From DAIRVC01 sp036803025 (GTDB taxonomy: Bacteria > Chloroflexota > Anaerolineae > Anaerolineales > E44-bin32), in NCBI GenBank assembly GCA_036803025.1, contig DAIRVC010000027.1, positions 1-22,591 of the forward strand: 22,591 bases of DNA, written 5' to 3'. This document shows, piece after piece, positions 14,115-21,609 of the stretch (position 1 is the first letter of the stretch; each line of letters starts with the position of its first letter). Below the pieces are notes generated by a model. That model was not told the DNA's origin. It saw nothing but the letters and a program-made list of their open reading frames with translations, and made no database searches. Both the position numbers and the translations under genes were made by a program.

Positions 14115-16118
14115 ATGGCAGCTCCCGACACGGGCCTGAACCCGCCCTCGCGGCCGGACTGCTGGATCGCCGTCGCCCTGGCGCTCGCTTCTCTGAGCGT
14201 CTACCTGCTGACCCTCACCCCGAGCCTGTCCTACATGAGCCCGGACGGGAACGAGCTGGCGACCATCCCATCCATCCTCGGCCTGGCGCACCCGCCGGGC
14301 TACCCGCTCTACACGTGGCTTGGGAAGGTCTTCACACTCCTGCCGCTGGGCGATGTGGCCTTCCGCATGAACTGGATGAGCGCCACCCTGGCGGCCTGTG
14401 CCGTCGCGGGTCTCTACCTGGTGGCCATCTGGCTCCTCCCGCCCGACGGCCGCGGGCGCCGTGCCGCCGCTGCCCTGTCGGCACTGCTCTTGGCATTTGG
14501 ACCGACGTTCTGGTCCCAAGCGGTCATCACCGAGGTCTACGCGCCCAACCTGGCCGCCGTCGCGCTCAGCCTGCTGCTCCTCCTGCGCTGGGCCCACTCC
14601 CGGAGAGACCGGGACTTCTTCCTCTTCGCCTTGGCCTTCGGCCTGTCACTCGGAATGCACTTGTCCGACCTTGGTTTCGCGCCGGCCTTCGCCCTGTTCG
14701 TCGTGCTCACCGACTGGCGCGCGCTCAAGCGCCCGACCTGGTGGCTGGCCGGACTGGCCGGATTCGGGATCGGCGCGGCACAGTATGTGTGGGTCCTGGT
14801 CCGCCTGCATACCTTCGACCCGGCCTTGCTGCTCGGCCAAATCCCTTCTGGCCTGGCCGGGCTGTACGCCTACACCCTGGGCTCCTTCTCCGGACTGAAG
14901 TTCGCCTTCCCGTTGAGCGCCATCTCCGAGCGGGTCGTCATCTACCTGTACCTTCTCGGGCAGGAGCTCGGCTGGCCGGCGCTTGCCGTCGGCGTGGTCG
15001 GCCTGGCCAGCCTCCTGGTTCGACGGCCGCGTGCATTCCACCTTCTGGTCGGCATGTACCTGGTCCACCTGTGGTTCTTCCTCCAGTACCGCGCCTTCGA
15101 CCTGGAGGTCTTCTACCTGCCGGCGCATTTCCTGTGGGCGGTCTTCGTCGCATTCGGCGTGTGCCTGGTCCTGACCGCCGTCTGGGCCGTCCTGGTCCGC
15201 TCTGGGAATGAGTCTGGTGCAGGCAGGCTGGCGCATGCCTGCCTGTCCGGCCTGCTGGTAATCAGCGCGGCCGTCCCGCTTCTCAGGAACTGGGCGGAGG
15301 CGGATCGCTCGCAGGACGTCGCCATCAACGACTTCTACGTCAACGTGTGGGAAATGCTCCCGCCGCAAGCGGCGTTGCTCACACCCGGCGGCGTATTCGG
15401 GTACGACGCCTTCTACTGGCGGCTGGTGTATGACGCCCGGCCTGACGTGTTGCTCGCCACCCCGCCCTCGCCTGCGACCATGCCCGGCGATCTGCAAGGG
15501 CGATCCCTGTTCAGCACAACGCCAGAGGCAACGCCCGGCCAGCCCCGCACCCACTGGGCGCCGCCGCAGGCGTTGCTGCCTGAGGACGCCTGGCGAGTTC
15601 CCGTCCTGATCGGCGCCTCCGATCTCGGTGCATCCGGGGCGCCATTGGGAGGCCGCGCCCGGCTGACACTGTACGCGCTCACCTCAGCGCCGCCGGCGCT
15701 TGTGGTGGATACGGCCGAACCGGCCGTGCGCCTTGATCGTCCCATCGGCCGCGTGACCCTCATCGGCGCCGATGTCTCGGCCGGCCCGATCGAAAGTGGG
15801 GGCCGCGTGCACGTCGTTCTGTACTGGAAGTTGGCGACGGATCAGCCGGTGACTGTCTCGATGGGGCTCGACCGCGAGACGCTCGAGACCCACCTCCTGG
15901 GCTTCGGGAACCTGGCACGCTATCAGGCCGAGATCGGCCCAGTCGGTGGGCGGACCGTGGTCGAGGACTTCTGGCTGGTCGTCCCGTCGACCTCGGCTGC
16001 CCGCACCCATACGCTGACGGTCCGCGTCGGGACGGGCGGCCAGGCAGTCGAAATCACAGGGCTGACCGTCATCGACGATCAAGGAAGGTTGGAGCGATGG
16101 CTCAGCGTGGCTGGTTGA
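14115..16118 (+). CDS. DUF2723 (GT117-like) multi-pass membrane protein
   Basis: 667 aa. The frame is open far upstream, but that stretch is the antisense of moaA; ATG 14115 precedes the first membrane helix (about 17-34) and is the best start, though no ribosome binding site is visible. The DUF2723 signature is clear: D44-G-N-E47, then AHPPGYPLYTWLG (58-70) and N86-W-M-S-A. About ten or eleven hydrophobic segments follow up to about residue 400. The remaining 250 residues are soluble and beta-rich (LYWKLATDQPVTVSMGLDRE). DUF2723 is related to GT-C glycosyltransferases such as human TMEM260, so a membrane glycosyltransferase using a polyprenyl-linked sugar is plausible; the acceptor is unknown. 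The last 22 bases overlap the next gene. Confidence 0.86.
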   Translation: MAAPDTGLNPPSRPDCWIAVALALASLSVYLLTLTPSLSYMSPDGNELATIPSILGLAHPPGYPLYTWLGKVFTLLPLGDVAFRMNWMSATLAACAVAGLYLVAIWLLPPDGRGRRAAAALSALLLAFGPTFWSQAVITEVYAPNLAAVALSLLLLLRWAHSRRDRDFFLFALAFGLSLGMHLSDLGFAPAFALFVVLTDWRALKRPTWWLAGLAGFGIGAAQYVWVLVRLHTFDPALLLGQIPSGLAGLYAYTLGSFSGLKFAFPLSAISERVVIYLYLLGQELGWPALAVGVVGLASLLVRRPRAFHLLVGMYLVHLWFFLQYRAFDLEVFYLPAHFLWAVFVAFGVCLVLTAVWAVLVRSGNESGAGRLAHACLSGLLVISAAVPLLRNWAEADRSQDVAINDFYVNVWEMLPPQAALLTPGGVFGYDAFYWRLVYDARPDVLLATPPSPATMPGDLQGRSLFSTTPEATPGQPRTHWAPPQALLPEDAWRVPVLIGASDLGASGAPLGGRARLTLYALTSAPPALVVDTAEPAVRLDRPIGRVTLIGADVSAGPIESGGRVHVVLYWKLATDQPVTVSMGLDRETLETHLLGFGNLARYQAEIGPVGGRTVVEDFWLVVPSTSAARTHTLTVRVGTGGQAVEITGLTVIDDQGRLERWLSVAG

Positions 16119-16522
16119 TCGGTCTGGGCGCGGTTACCCTGACGGGCATGCTGGTCTGCGCTGCGTTCTCCCTGGGGGTCTACCTCGGCCGCTACGGCAC
16201 GAGTGCGCAGGGCATTCGCTACAACGCACCAGCAGCAGCGGTTGGCGCGGCGGCTCAGCCGGGCGTGCCGGACCAGCCCAATCTGATCGGCATCCTGCGG
16301 CGCGGCTCGGACAGCGCCCTGGAGCTGACGACGCGCCAGGGCCCGCGGCTGGTCGAGGTCACCCCCGCGACCTTGATCGTTGACGGGTACGGCGAGAACC
16401 TGATTCTCGAGGATCTGCGCCCGGGGGACGTCCTGGCTGTATTCGGCGGCCTCGACCACGGCAACGGGCGCCGCTTTCTTGCAGACCGAATCCTGCGCGT
16501 GACTGCGCCGGCTCAGCCATGA
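16097..16522 (+). CDS. Membrane-anchored small protein with a DUF5666-like beta domain
   Basis: 141 aa. The start ATG 16097 lies inside the end of the DUF2723 gene (22-base overlap, different frame), with GGAAGG eight bases upstream. One N-terminal helix (about residues 6-28) anchors the protein, leaving the rest outside. Residues about 62-136 (GILRRGSDSALELTTRQGPRLVEV...LRPGDVLAVFGG...FLADRILRV) have the spacing of DUF5666-type OB-like domains, where a strand-rich fold carries a final ADRI motif. The function of that domain is unknown. The overlap suggests co-translation with the DUF2723 protein and perhaps a shared role at the cell surface. Confidence 0.75.
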   Translation: MAQRGWLIGLGAVTLTGMLVCAAFSLGVYLGRYGTSAQGIRYNAPAAAVGAAAQPGVPDQPNLIGILRRGSDSALELTTRQGPRLVEVTPATLIVDGYGENLILEDLRPGDVLAVFGGLDHGNGRRFLADRILRVTAPAQP

Positions 16523-16531
16523 GCGGCGAGG

Positions 16532-16537
16532 TATAAT
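16532..16537 (+). promoter_or_regulatory. -10 element before the DUF1232 gene
   Basis: Perfect TATAAT, followed by GC as in the other promoters here, 29 bases before ATG 16567. No good -35 is present at the usual distance, so the promoter may be weak or activator dependent. Confidence 0.45.
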
Positions 16538-16566
16538 GCGCTTATCTTTCGATATGGGGAGTGGCG

Positions 16567-16902
16567 ATGGGCGAGCAGCCGCGCCGGGATATCGTCCGCA
16601 GCGAAGGGGACGGCTTCTTTCAGAATCTCACGCAGCGGATCAAGCTGATCCTTCGACTGATGGCGGACCGGCGCGTGAACGTGCTGTTGAAGCTCCTGCC
16701 GGTCGGGACGGCCGTCTACCTGTTCGTCCCCGATCTGGTCATCGGCCCGCTGGACGACGCGGCCATCATCTGGCTGGGCAGCTATCTGTTCGTCGAGCTC
16801 TGCCCGCCGGAGGTGGTCAGAGAACACATGCGGGCGCTGACCTCGGTCGTCGATGCCGAGTGGCGGGAGATCGATGACGGAAGCGGGCCGAAACCCGATT
16901 GA
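16567..16902 (+). CDS. DUF1232 (YkvA-like) protein
   Basis: 111 aa from ATG 16567, with GGGGAG (16556-16561) five bases upstream; a GTG two codons earlier is part of that site. The central segment, LLKLLPVGTAVYLFVPDLVIGPLDDAAIIWLGSYLFVELCP (given here in its two halves: about residues 38-57 and 58-78), is the hydrophobic DUF1232 core with the P-x-D and DD motifs. The ends are charged and soluble. The family is small, membrane associated and of unknown function. It may be transcribed from its own -10 element or with the upstream genes. Confidence 0.78.
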   Translation: MGEQPRRDIVRSEGDGFFQNLTQRIKLILRLMADRRVNVLLKLLPVGTAVYLFVPDLVIGPLDDAAIIWLGSYLFVELCPPEVVREHMRALTSVVDAEWREIDDGSGPKPD

Positions 16903-16927
16903 CCTCCACCCCACCCGGGAATCCAGT

Positions 16928-16952
16928 CGCCGGGGCCCGACGGGCCCCGGCG
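16928..16952. terminator. Perfect 11-bp hairpin after the DUF1232 gene
   Basis: Arms CGCCGGGGCCC (16928-16938) and GGGCCCCGGCG (16942-16952) with loop GAC. It lies 25 bases after the DUF1232 stop codon, in the gap before the convergent rimO gene. No T tract follows. Confidence 0.55.
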
Positions 16953-16986
16953 CTTCGCGAGTGCATTCTCCTCGGAGTGTCGTCAC

Positions 16987-17139
16987 TCAGGCGGAGCCGC
17001 GGACGCAGGCCGAACTGGAATCGTGCCAGCGCCCTCTGCCGCGCAGCATCGTCTGGAACATAGGCAGACAGACGCCAGAGAAGGCCAGCAGCGACACAAT
17101 GGACCAAAGGTGAGCAGGGGTGAACCCTCCCGAATAGCC
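16987..17139 (-). pseudogene. Possible remnant of a membrane protein (DUF2306-like)
   Basis: In the gap after rimO the minus strand has a frame reading GYSGGFTPAHLWSIVSLLAF followed by SGVCLPMFQTMLRGRGRW and a stop at 16989-16987. FTPAHLWSIVSLL resembles the FSPIHLLSVLTL helix of DUF2306 membrane proteins. There is no start codon before this segment and a TGA lies about 14 codons upstream, so only a fragment remains. The match is short and from memory, so this is a weak call. Confidence 0.22.
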
Positions 17140-17165
17140 GGTCAGTTCCCGCCCTCGGCTTCGAC

Positions 17166-18518
17166 CTACGCGAGGTCAAGCCCTTTGTGCGCGGCCGGCA
17201 ATGCGGACAGGTCATATGTCAGCGCGCCGGTGATGCGCGCCGGGGCGACCTCGCCGATCGCCAGCCGGCCGTCCACCAGAACGAGCCCGTCGACCTCGGG
17301 CGCATCACGGTATGAGCGGCCGACGGACAGGCCATCGCCCTGTCCCTCGATCAGCACGTCGAGCGTCTTGCCGACGAAGGCCTGATTCTTCTCCAGGGAG
17401 ATGCGCTGCTGCAGAGCCATCAGGCGTTCGCGCCGCTCTTCCTTGACCTCGGACGGGATCGGGTCGCCCAGCGGCTCGCTGGCCGTGCCCTGTTCGAACG
17501 AGAACGTGAAGGCACCGACACGATCGAAGCGCATCTCGGCCACGAAATCGAGGAGCGCCTGGAATTCCTGCTCCGTCTCGCCCGGGTATCCGACGATGAA
17601 TGTGGTGCGCAAGGCGAGTTCAGGGACCGCACGGCGCATCTTCTCCACCGTCCGACGGACCCACTCGACATTCGCCGGCCGTCGCATCCTGCGCAATGCC
17701 TGCGGATGTGCGTGCTGGAGTGGCATGTCCAGGTACGGAAGGACTTGCGGGCGGGTAGCCATGGTCTCGATCAGTCGATCGGTGACATACCCCGGATACG
17801 CATACATGATCCGGATCCAATCGACCTGCGGCACCTGGCGCGTGAGCGAATCAAGCAGGTCGGCCAGGCCATCCTTCAGTCCCAGGTCGTGACCGTAGTC
17901 GGTCGTGTCCTGGGCGATGAGGATCAACTCCCGCACGCCGAGAGCCTGCAGCCGGCGGGCCTCGTCCACGATCGCCGCCGGCGGGCGGCTGACGGCCGTG
18001 CCCTTGATCAGGGGGATGGCGCAGAAGGCGCACGGGCGGCGGCAGCCGTCGGCGATCTTGATGTAGGCGCTTGCCCCTTGGACCGCGGCGCGCGGCGTCC
18101 CGTCTGGCTCCAGCGCGACTCGGGACACCTCGGGCAGGCTGTAGAGCGGTTCGGGGTGCGGTCCCCGCCGCAGCGCCCGCACCACCTCGACGATGTCCAT
18201 CCAGCGCCGAGTCCCGAGAAGGCCATCGATACCGGGCACCTGCCGGGCAACCTCGGCCCCATAGCGTTGGGTCAGACACCCGGCGGCGATGAGCAGCTGG
18301 CCGGGGCGTTTAGCCGCGGCTAGCTCGCGCAGCGCCGCCAGGGATTCCTCCTTGGCCGGTCCGATGAAACCGCAGGTGTTGACGATCAGGATCTCGGCGT
18401 CATCGGCCGCCTCGCCGGAGGCGTAACCGGCGCGGCGCAGGAGATGGGCCATCGATTCCGAGTCGACGGTGTTCTTGGAACAGCCCAGGGATACCAGATG
18501 GAAGCGGGGCTTGCCCAT
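17166..18518 (-). CDS. rimO: Ribosomal protein uS12 methylthiotransferase RimO
   Basis: 450 aa. It adds a methylthio group to an aspartate of ribosomal protein uS12. The N-terminal UPF0004 domain carries cluster cysteines C13 (LGCSKNTVDSE, typical of RimO rather than MiaB), C49 and C81. The radical SAM domain has C159-x3-C163-x2-C166 (CRRPCAFC). YAYPGYVTDRLIETMA and LPYLDMPLQHAHP fit RimO. The C-terminal 65 residues form the TRAM domain. ATG 18518 has GGGAGG seven bases upstream. It begins three bases after the stop of the rodZ-like gene, so the two are co-transcribed. Confidence 0.95.
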   Translation of the reverse strand: MGKPRFHLVSLGCSKNTVDSESMAHLLRRAGYASGEAADDAEILIVNTCGFIGPAKEESLAALRELAAAKRPGQLLIAAGCLTQRYGAEVARQVPGIDGLLGTRRWMDIVEVVRALRRGPHPEPLYSLPEVSRVALEPDGTPRAAVQGASAYIKIADGCRRPCAFCAIPLIKGTAVSRPPAAIVDEARRLQALGVRELILIAQDTTDYGHDLGLKDGLADLLDSLTRQVPQVDWIRIMYAYPGYVTDRLIETMATRPQVLPYLDMPLQHAHPQALRRMRRPANVEWVRRTVEKMRRAVPELALRTTFIVGYPGETEQEFQALLDFVAEMRFDRVGAFTFSFEQGTASEPLGDPIPSEVKEERRERLMALQQRISLEKNQAFVGKTLDVLIEGQGDGLSVGRSYRDAPEVDGLVLVDGRLAIGEVAPARITGALTYDLSALPAAHKGLDLA

Positions 18519-18521
18519 TGC

Positions 18522-19415
18522 CTAGCCTCCCGCAGGGGACGGCGGCGTGGGCGTGATGGGCGGCGTGGCGGTCGGCGTGCGCGTCTGCGTCGGCGTGGGC
18601 GTGATGACCCCGTCCGGGGTCCACAAGCGCGTGACCACCTCGCCCAGGTCGCCCAGGGTGCCCTGGTCCTCGCCGTTGTAGTAAACGCGCAGGCCGGCGC
18701 CGTTGCCGGTGTTGATTTCGATCAGCTCTTGGCCGACGTACTCGAGCAGGCTCCCCGGCCGGACCCGGCCGCTGAAGGCCACGTCGCCATCGATGGTGAC
18801 GCGCATCCAGGCGCTGTGGACGACCAGGACGCGCAAGCTCATCCCCGCTCCGGGAAGAATGAGCGGCAGATTGGTCGGACTGGGTTCGATGGCTGCTGGG
18901 GGAGCCACGATCACGGCGGCGGTCGCGTCGAGTGCGGGTGGTTCGGTCGGCGCGCTGGTGGCCGTCGGCGTCGCGGGCTCGGCCGTCGGCGTAGCCTCGC
19001 CGGCGCGCACAGCCTCCGTCACCCGCCCCAGGCCCCAGACCAGGATGACCAGGACCGTGAGTGTCACCAGCGTGGCGACCCACAGGTCGGAGGAGAGCCA
19101 GCGCGGCCGGCGCGAGCGCACCTGCACAGACCGGCGGGGCGCGGCGCCGGGGCGAACTTCGGGACGAGGGCGGGTGCGGCGGGCCTGCAGCGCTTCGGCG
19201 TAGCGCGTCAGCAGCCGCTCCGCATCCAGCCCGAGGAACTCCGCGTAGTTCTTGAGAAAGCCGCGCGCCTGCACCGTGGAGGCCAGCGAGTCCCAATCCC
19301 CGGACTCGAGGATGGCCAGATTGCGGGCGCGGATGTGCGTGGCGCGCTCGACCTCCTCCAGCGTTAGGCCGAGCTGCTCGCGCGCCTGCCGCAGGACGCT
19401 GCCGATCTCTTCCAT
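18522..19415 (-). CDS. RodZ-like cell-shape protein (HTH, membrane helix, DUF4115)
   Basis: 297 aa. The order is an N-terminal helix-turn-helix of the RodZ type (residues 4-67, LRQAREQLGLTLEEVERATHI), a basic segment, one membrane helix (109-130), a Thr/Pro/Ala linker (about 139-185), a DUF4115-type C-terminal domain (193-267, including WMRVTIDGDVAFSGRVRPG) and a Thr-Pro-rich tail (271-297). RodZ links MreB filaments to the wall-synthesis machinery in rod-shaped cells. The tail after DUF4115 is unusual for RodZ and resembles low-complexity linkers of Chloroflexota surface proteins. It follows rplI by 51 bases and precedes rimO by three. The ribosome binding site is weak. Confidence 0.85.
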   Translation of the reverse strand: MEEIGSVLRQAREQLGLTLEEVERATHIRARNLAILESGDWDSLASTVQARGFLKNYAEFLGLDAERLLTRYAEALQARRTRPRPEVRPGAAPRRSVQVRSRRPRWLSSDLWVATLVTLTVLVILVWGLGRVTEAVRAGEATPTAEPATPTATSAPTEPPALDATAAVIVAPPAAIEPSPTNLPLILPGAGMSLRVLVVHSAWMRVTIDGDVAFSGRVRPGSLLEYVGQELIEINTGNGAGLRVYYNGEDQGTLGDLGEVVTRLWTPDGVITPTPTQTRTPTATPPITPTPPSPAGG

Positions 19416-19466
19416 TGGTTGATAGAATGCCGTTGCCCCAGGGCGGCCAGGAGCACGCCGCGGGCG

Positions 19467-20063
19467 CTAGGCCTCGTCCGCTTCGGCCGCGTCCTCGTCG
19501 CCGGGAGTCTCGCCTTCGGCCTCGGCCGCCTCTTCTTCCTCGAGAGCGCTGGCCAGCTCGACGAACTCTTCCGCGGCGACGACGGCGGGTTCCAGCGTGT
19601 AGGCCGTCTCCGGGGATTCGCCTTCACGATGGACGACGATTGAGATCTCGGGGATCAGGTCGATCGTCATGCGGATGCGGGCGGTGTGGACGCCCAGCGT
19701 CTTGATCGGCTGGCAGTCGATCTGGCGCCGATCGACCTCGACGCCGCTCTCCTGCTTGAGCGCCTCGGCGATCATGGCGGTGGTGATCGAGCCGTACAGC
19801 TTGCCTGTCTCACCGGCCTTGGCCGGGAAGATCAGCTTGACGCCCTGGACGCGCTCGGCGACGGCCCCCAGTTCCTGGTTCAGCCGGGCGCGCTGCTCAC
19901 CGGCTTTCTCGCGGATGTATTCGGCCTGCTTGAGGGCGCCGGGGGTGGCCAGCACGGCCAGACCCTGTGGGAGCAGGAAGTTGCGCCCGAACCCGTCGGC
20001 GACCTTCTTCACATCGCCGGCACGCCCGAGCTTATACACGTCCTTCAGGAGCATGACTCTCAT
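19467..20063 (-). CDS. rplI: Ribosomal protein bL9 with an acidic C-terminal extension
   Basis: 198 aa from ATG 20063; usual bL9 proteins are about 150 aa. The N-terminal domain is typical (MRVMLLKDVYKLGRAGDVKK, with GFGRNFLLPQGLA at 24-36), followed by the long connecting helix and the C-terminal domain up to about residue 147. The last 50 residues are very rich in Glu, Asp and Ala (ALEEEEAAEAEGE) and are an addition to the normal fold. It is not next to rpsF, ssb or rpsR, its common neighbours. The frame stays open upstream to 20168, but the protein start is fixed by homology. The leader contains a perfect 22-base palindrome. Confidence 0.95.
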   Translation of the reverse strand: MRVMLLKDVYKLGRAGDVKKVADGFGRNFLLPQGLAVLATPGALKQAEYIREKAGEQRARLNQELGAVAERVQGVKLIFPAKAGETGKLYGSITTAMIAEALKQESGVEVDRRQIDCQPIKTLGVHTARIRMTIDLIPEISIVVHREGESPETAYTLEPAVVAAEEFVELASALEEEEAAEAEGETPGDEDAAEADEA

Positions 20064-20092
20064 GGGGATTCTCAAGCCCTTTCTGCGAAATG

Positions 20093-20114
20093 GGAGCGCC
20101 GAATTCGGCGCTCC
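20093..20114 (-). promoter_or_regulatory. Perfect 22-base palindrome in the rplI leader
   Basis: Arms GGAGCGCC (20093-20100) and GGCGCTCC (20107-20114) flank GAATTC, which is itself palindromic. It lies 29 bases upstream of the rplI start codon and inside its predicted mRNA. It can form an RNA hairpin or be a dimer-protein site. Confidence 0.5.
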
Positions 20115-20144
20115 AAGGCGAAGGGTACAACGCCCGTGTCGATC

Positions 20145-20153
20145 AGTATACCA
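20145..20153 (-). promoter_or_regulatory. Extended -10 promoter of rplI
   Basis: TGGTATACT on the minus strand is an extended -10 element (TG-n-TATACT). The -35 region is poor (TACTCA at 17 bases), as is usual for extended -10 promoters. The leader would be about 75 bases. The rest of the gap 20064-20401 holds the rplI leader palindrome, the hairpin at 20265-20288 and the promoter of the Rad52-type gene; I see no gene in it. Confidence 0.5.
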
Positions 20154-20264
20154 GACCGGCGACCGCATGAGTAGGCGAGCTGCATCGCCGGCGGGGCGAG
20201 GCCGGCGGGTGCCTCTCCCGGGAGGCCGACGCTCTCAGACCGGTCCTGGCTCCCTGCCTGAGAT

Positions 20265-20288
20265 CCCCAATCGGCCTGCCGATTGGGG
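20265..20288. promoter_or_regulatory. 10-bp inverted repeat next to the Rad52-type promoter
   Basis: CCCCAATCGG (20265-20274) and CCGATTGGGG (20279-20288) are perfect complements around CCTG. It ends two bases before the probable -35 element, so it may be an operator or activator site rather than a terminator. Confidence 0.45.
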
Positions 20289-20289
20289 G

Positions 20290-20318
20290 TTCCCAGACGG
20301 CGCGATCTCGCGTAGAAT
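20290..20318 (+). promoter_or_regulatory. Putative promoter of the Rad52-type gene
   Basis: TTCCCA (20290-20295), 17 bases, TAGAAT (20313-20318), followed by GG. The leader to ATG 20402 would be about 77 bases. Confidence 0.45.
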
Positions 20319-20401
20319 GGAGTAGAACGTTTGTTCGCTCGGGCGGGCAAAGGCCTCCGGCCGAGGGGGTTGAGCCGTCCGCCCGCAGCAGGGAGGCAAG
20401 C

Positions 20402-20908
20402 ATGGAACGCGCCCTACCCGTGACCGAACTATCCCGCCCGTTCCCACCCGCACAGTTGAACTGGAAACCGCAGATGATCGCCAAGGACGGCACGCGTGCC
20501 CTGGCCGTGGCGTACATCGACGCGCGCGATGTAGCCGAACGCCTGGATGAGGTCGTCGGTCCGTTGCATTGGGCCGTCGATCACAAGCAAGTCGGGAGCC
20601 AGACCCTGACCGGGATTGGTATCCGCGACCAGTCCAGCGGCGAGTGGGTCTGGAAGTGGGACACCGGCCTGGTCGAACGCGAGAAGGACGACGCGCTCTC
20701 GGTGAAAGGTAGCCTGTCCGACGGGCTCAAGCGCGCGGCCGTGCTGTGGGGCGTCGGCCGCTACTTGTACCGGCTGCCGAAGAGTTGGGTCGGATACGAT
20801 TCTCAGAAGCGGCGGCTGACGGAGACTCCGCCCCTGCCGCGCTGGGCGATCCCGCAGGAACCCCGCCGGGAGGCGGCCCACGCGCTCCCCGCGGAGGTGC
20901 GACCGTGA
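20402..20908 (+). CDS. Rad52/Rad22-type single-strand annealing protein (N-terminal domain only)
   Basis: 168 aa; ATG 20402 with GGGAGG (20391-20396) five bases upstream. The Rad52 fold signature is seen in ALAVAYIDARDVAERLDEVV (33-52), GIGIRDQSSGEWVWKWDTG (71-89) and SVKGSLSDGLKRAAVLWGVG (100-119, followed by RYLYRLP). Proteins of this family anneal complementary single strands in homologous recombination and are frequent in phages and in some bacteria. There is no Rad51-binding C-terminal half, as expected in bacteria. The last 25 residues are Pro and Arg rich. It is a single-gene unit, divergent from rplI and convergent, three bases apart, with the B3/B4-domain gene. Confidence 0.85.
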   Translation: MERALPVTELSRPFPPAQLNWKPQMIAKDGTRALAVAYIDARDVAERLDEVVGPLHWAVDHKQVGSQTLTGIGIRDQSSGEWVWKWDTGLVEREKDDALSVKGSLSDGLKRAAVLWGVGRYLYRLPKSWVGYDSQKRRLTETPPLPRWAIPQEPRREAAHALPAEVRP

Positions 20909-20911
20909 CTC

Positions 20912-21592
20912 TCAGGCGGCAGTCTCGACTCGGATCGAATCGGTGACCGCCTGGGGCGAGGCGAGGCGCACAAGGGCCTCCAATCCGGCCAGGTGAGCCT
21001 GCAGGCGCTCCGGGGAGATCCCGGGGACCGCGTAGACCGTGTAGAGTACCTCGTGCGTGTCGGCGGCGATGCGCGATCGGTCATCCGGGCCGTACAGGAT
21101 GCTCGACAGGACTCCCAACTTGTCGGCGATGAACATGTCGCCCTTCTTGAGGGCTTGCTCCTGGCCGCCGAGGCGCGTGTAGCGCTCGTCACCCGTGGCG
21201 AGGTGGATGCCGGCGGGACCACGCAGCTTCTTGCGATCGTGCCCGGCGGTCAACAGGAGCGTATCCAACTCGGCCATCAACATGGCCCTTACGAGTGAGC
21301 CTGTGCCGCCGATGGGCTGTCCTTTGAGGGCGACCGACTCCAGCTGCAGCAGGACGTGGTAGGTCTTCTCGAAGCGACGGTAATACGCGTGATAGGCGGC
21401 CAGGATCGGCGTGGCCCGCAGCGCGGCCCGGTCCCAACCGGCGTAGCGCCGCTGGAGCTCGGCGGCCAGCGCCTGGCTGCGTTCCTGCAAGGCCGGGTTG
21501 GCGGCCTCGTTCCGGACCTGGCTCATCGCCAGAAGCCCAACGGCCGCTCCCGGGCAGGCCTGCTTCCAGGCCTGCGCAACAAGGAATTCCAT
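20912..21592 (-). CDS. B3/B4 tRNA-editing-like domain protein
   Basis: 226 aa from ATG 21592, with GGAGGAG just upstream (near 21603-21597). The product resembles the stand-alone B3/B4 domain related to the editing module of the phenylalanyl-tRNA synthetase beta subunit: YHAYYRRFEKTYHVLLQLES, then an internal AMLMAELDTLLLTAGHD segment, then GDERYTRLGGQEQALKKGDM and a final TVYAVPGISPERL. Free-standing members may hydrolyse misacylated tRNA or act on amino acids; this has not been shown for the group. It follows the cyclase-like gene by 17 bases on the same strand and probably shares its mRNA. Confidence 0.8.
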   Translation of the reverse strand: MEFLVAQAWKQACPGAAVGLLAMSQVRNEAANPALQERSQALAAELQRRYAGWDRAALRATPILAAYHAYYRRFEKTYHVLLQLESVALKGQPIGGTGSLVRAMLMAELDTLLLTAGHDRKKLRGPAGIHLATGDERYTRLGGQEQALKKGDMFIADKLGVLSSILYGPDDRSRIAADTHEVLYTVYAVPGISPERLQAHLAGLEALVRLASPQAVTDSIRVETAA

Positions 21593-21609
21593 GGGACTCC
21601 TCCGACCCC

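Noticed and set aside
18538..18604. Repetitive sequence at the 3' end of the rodZ-like gene as a tandem repeat
   Set aside because: It encodes the Thr-Pro-rich tail in frame, so the repetition is explained by low-complexity protein.
19423..19428. TAGAAT on the plus strand upstream of the rodZ-like gene
   Set aside because: It matches the local -10 motif, but no plus-strand gene follows and no -35 is present; it faces into the rplI gene as antisense.
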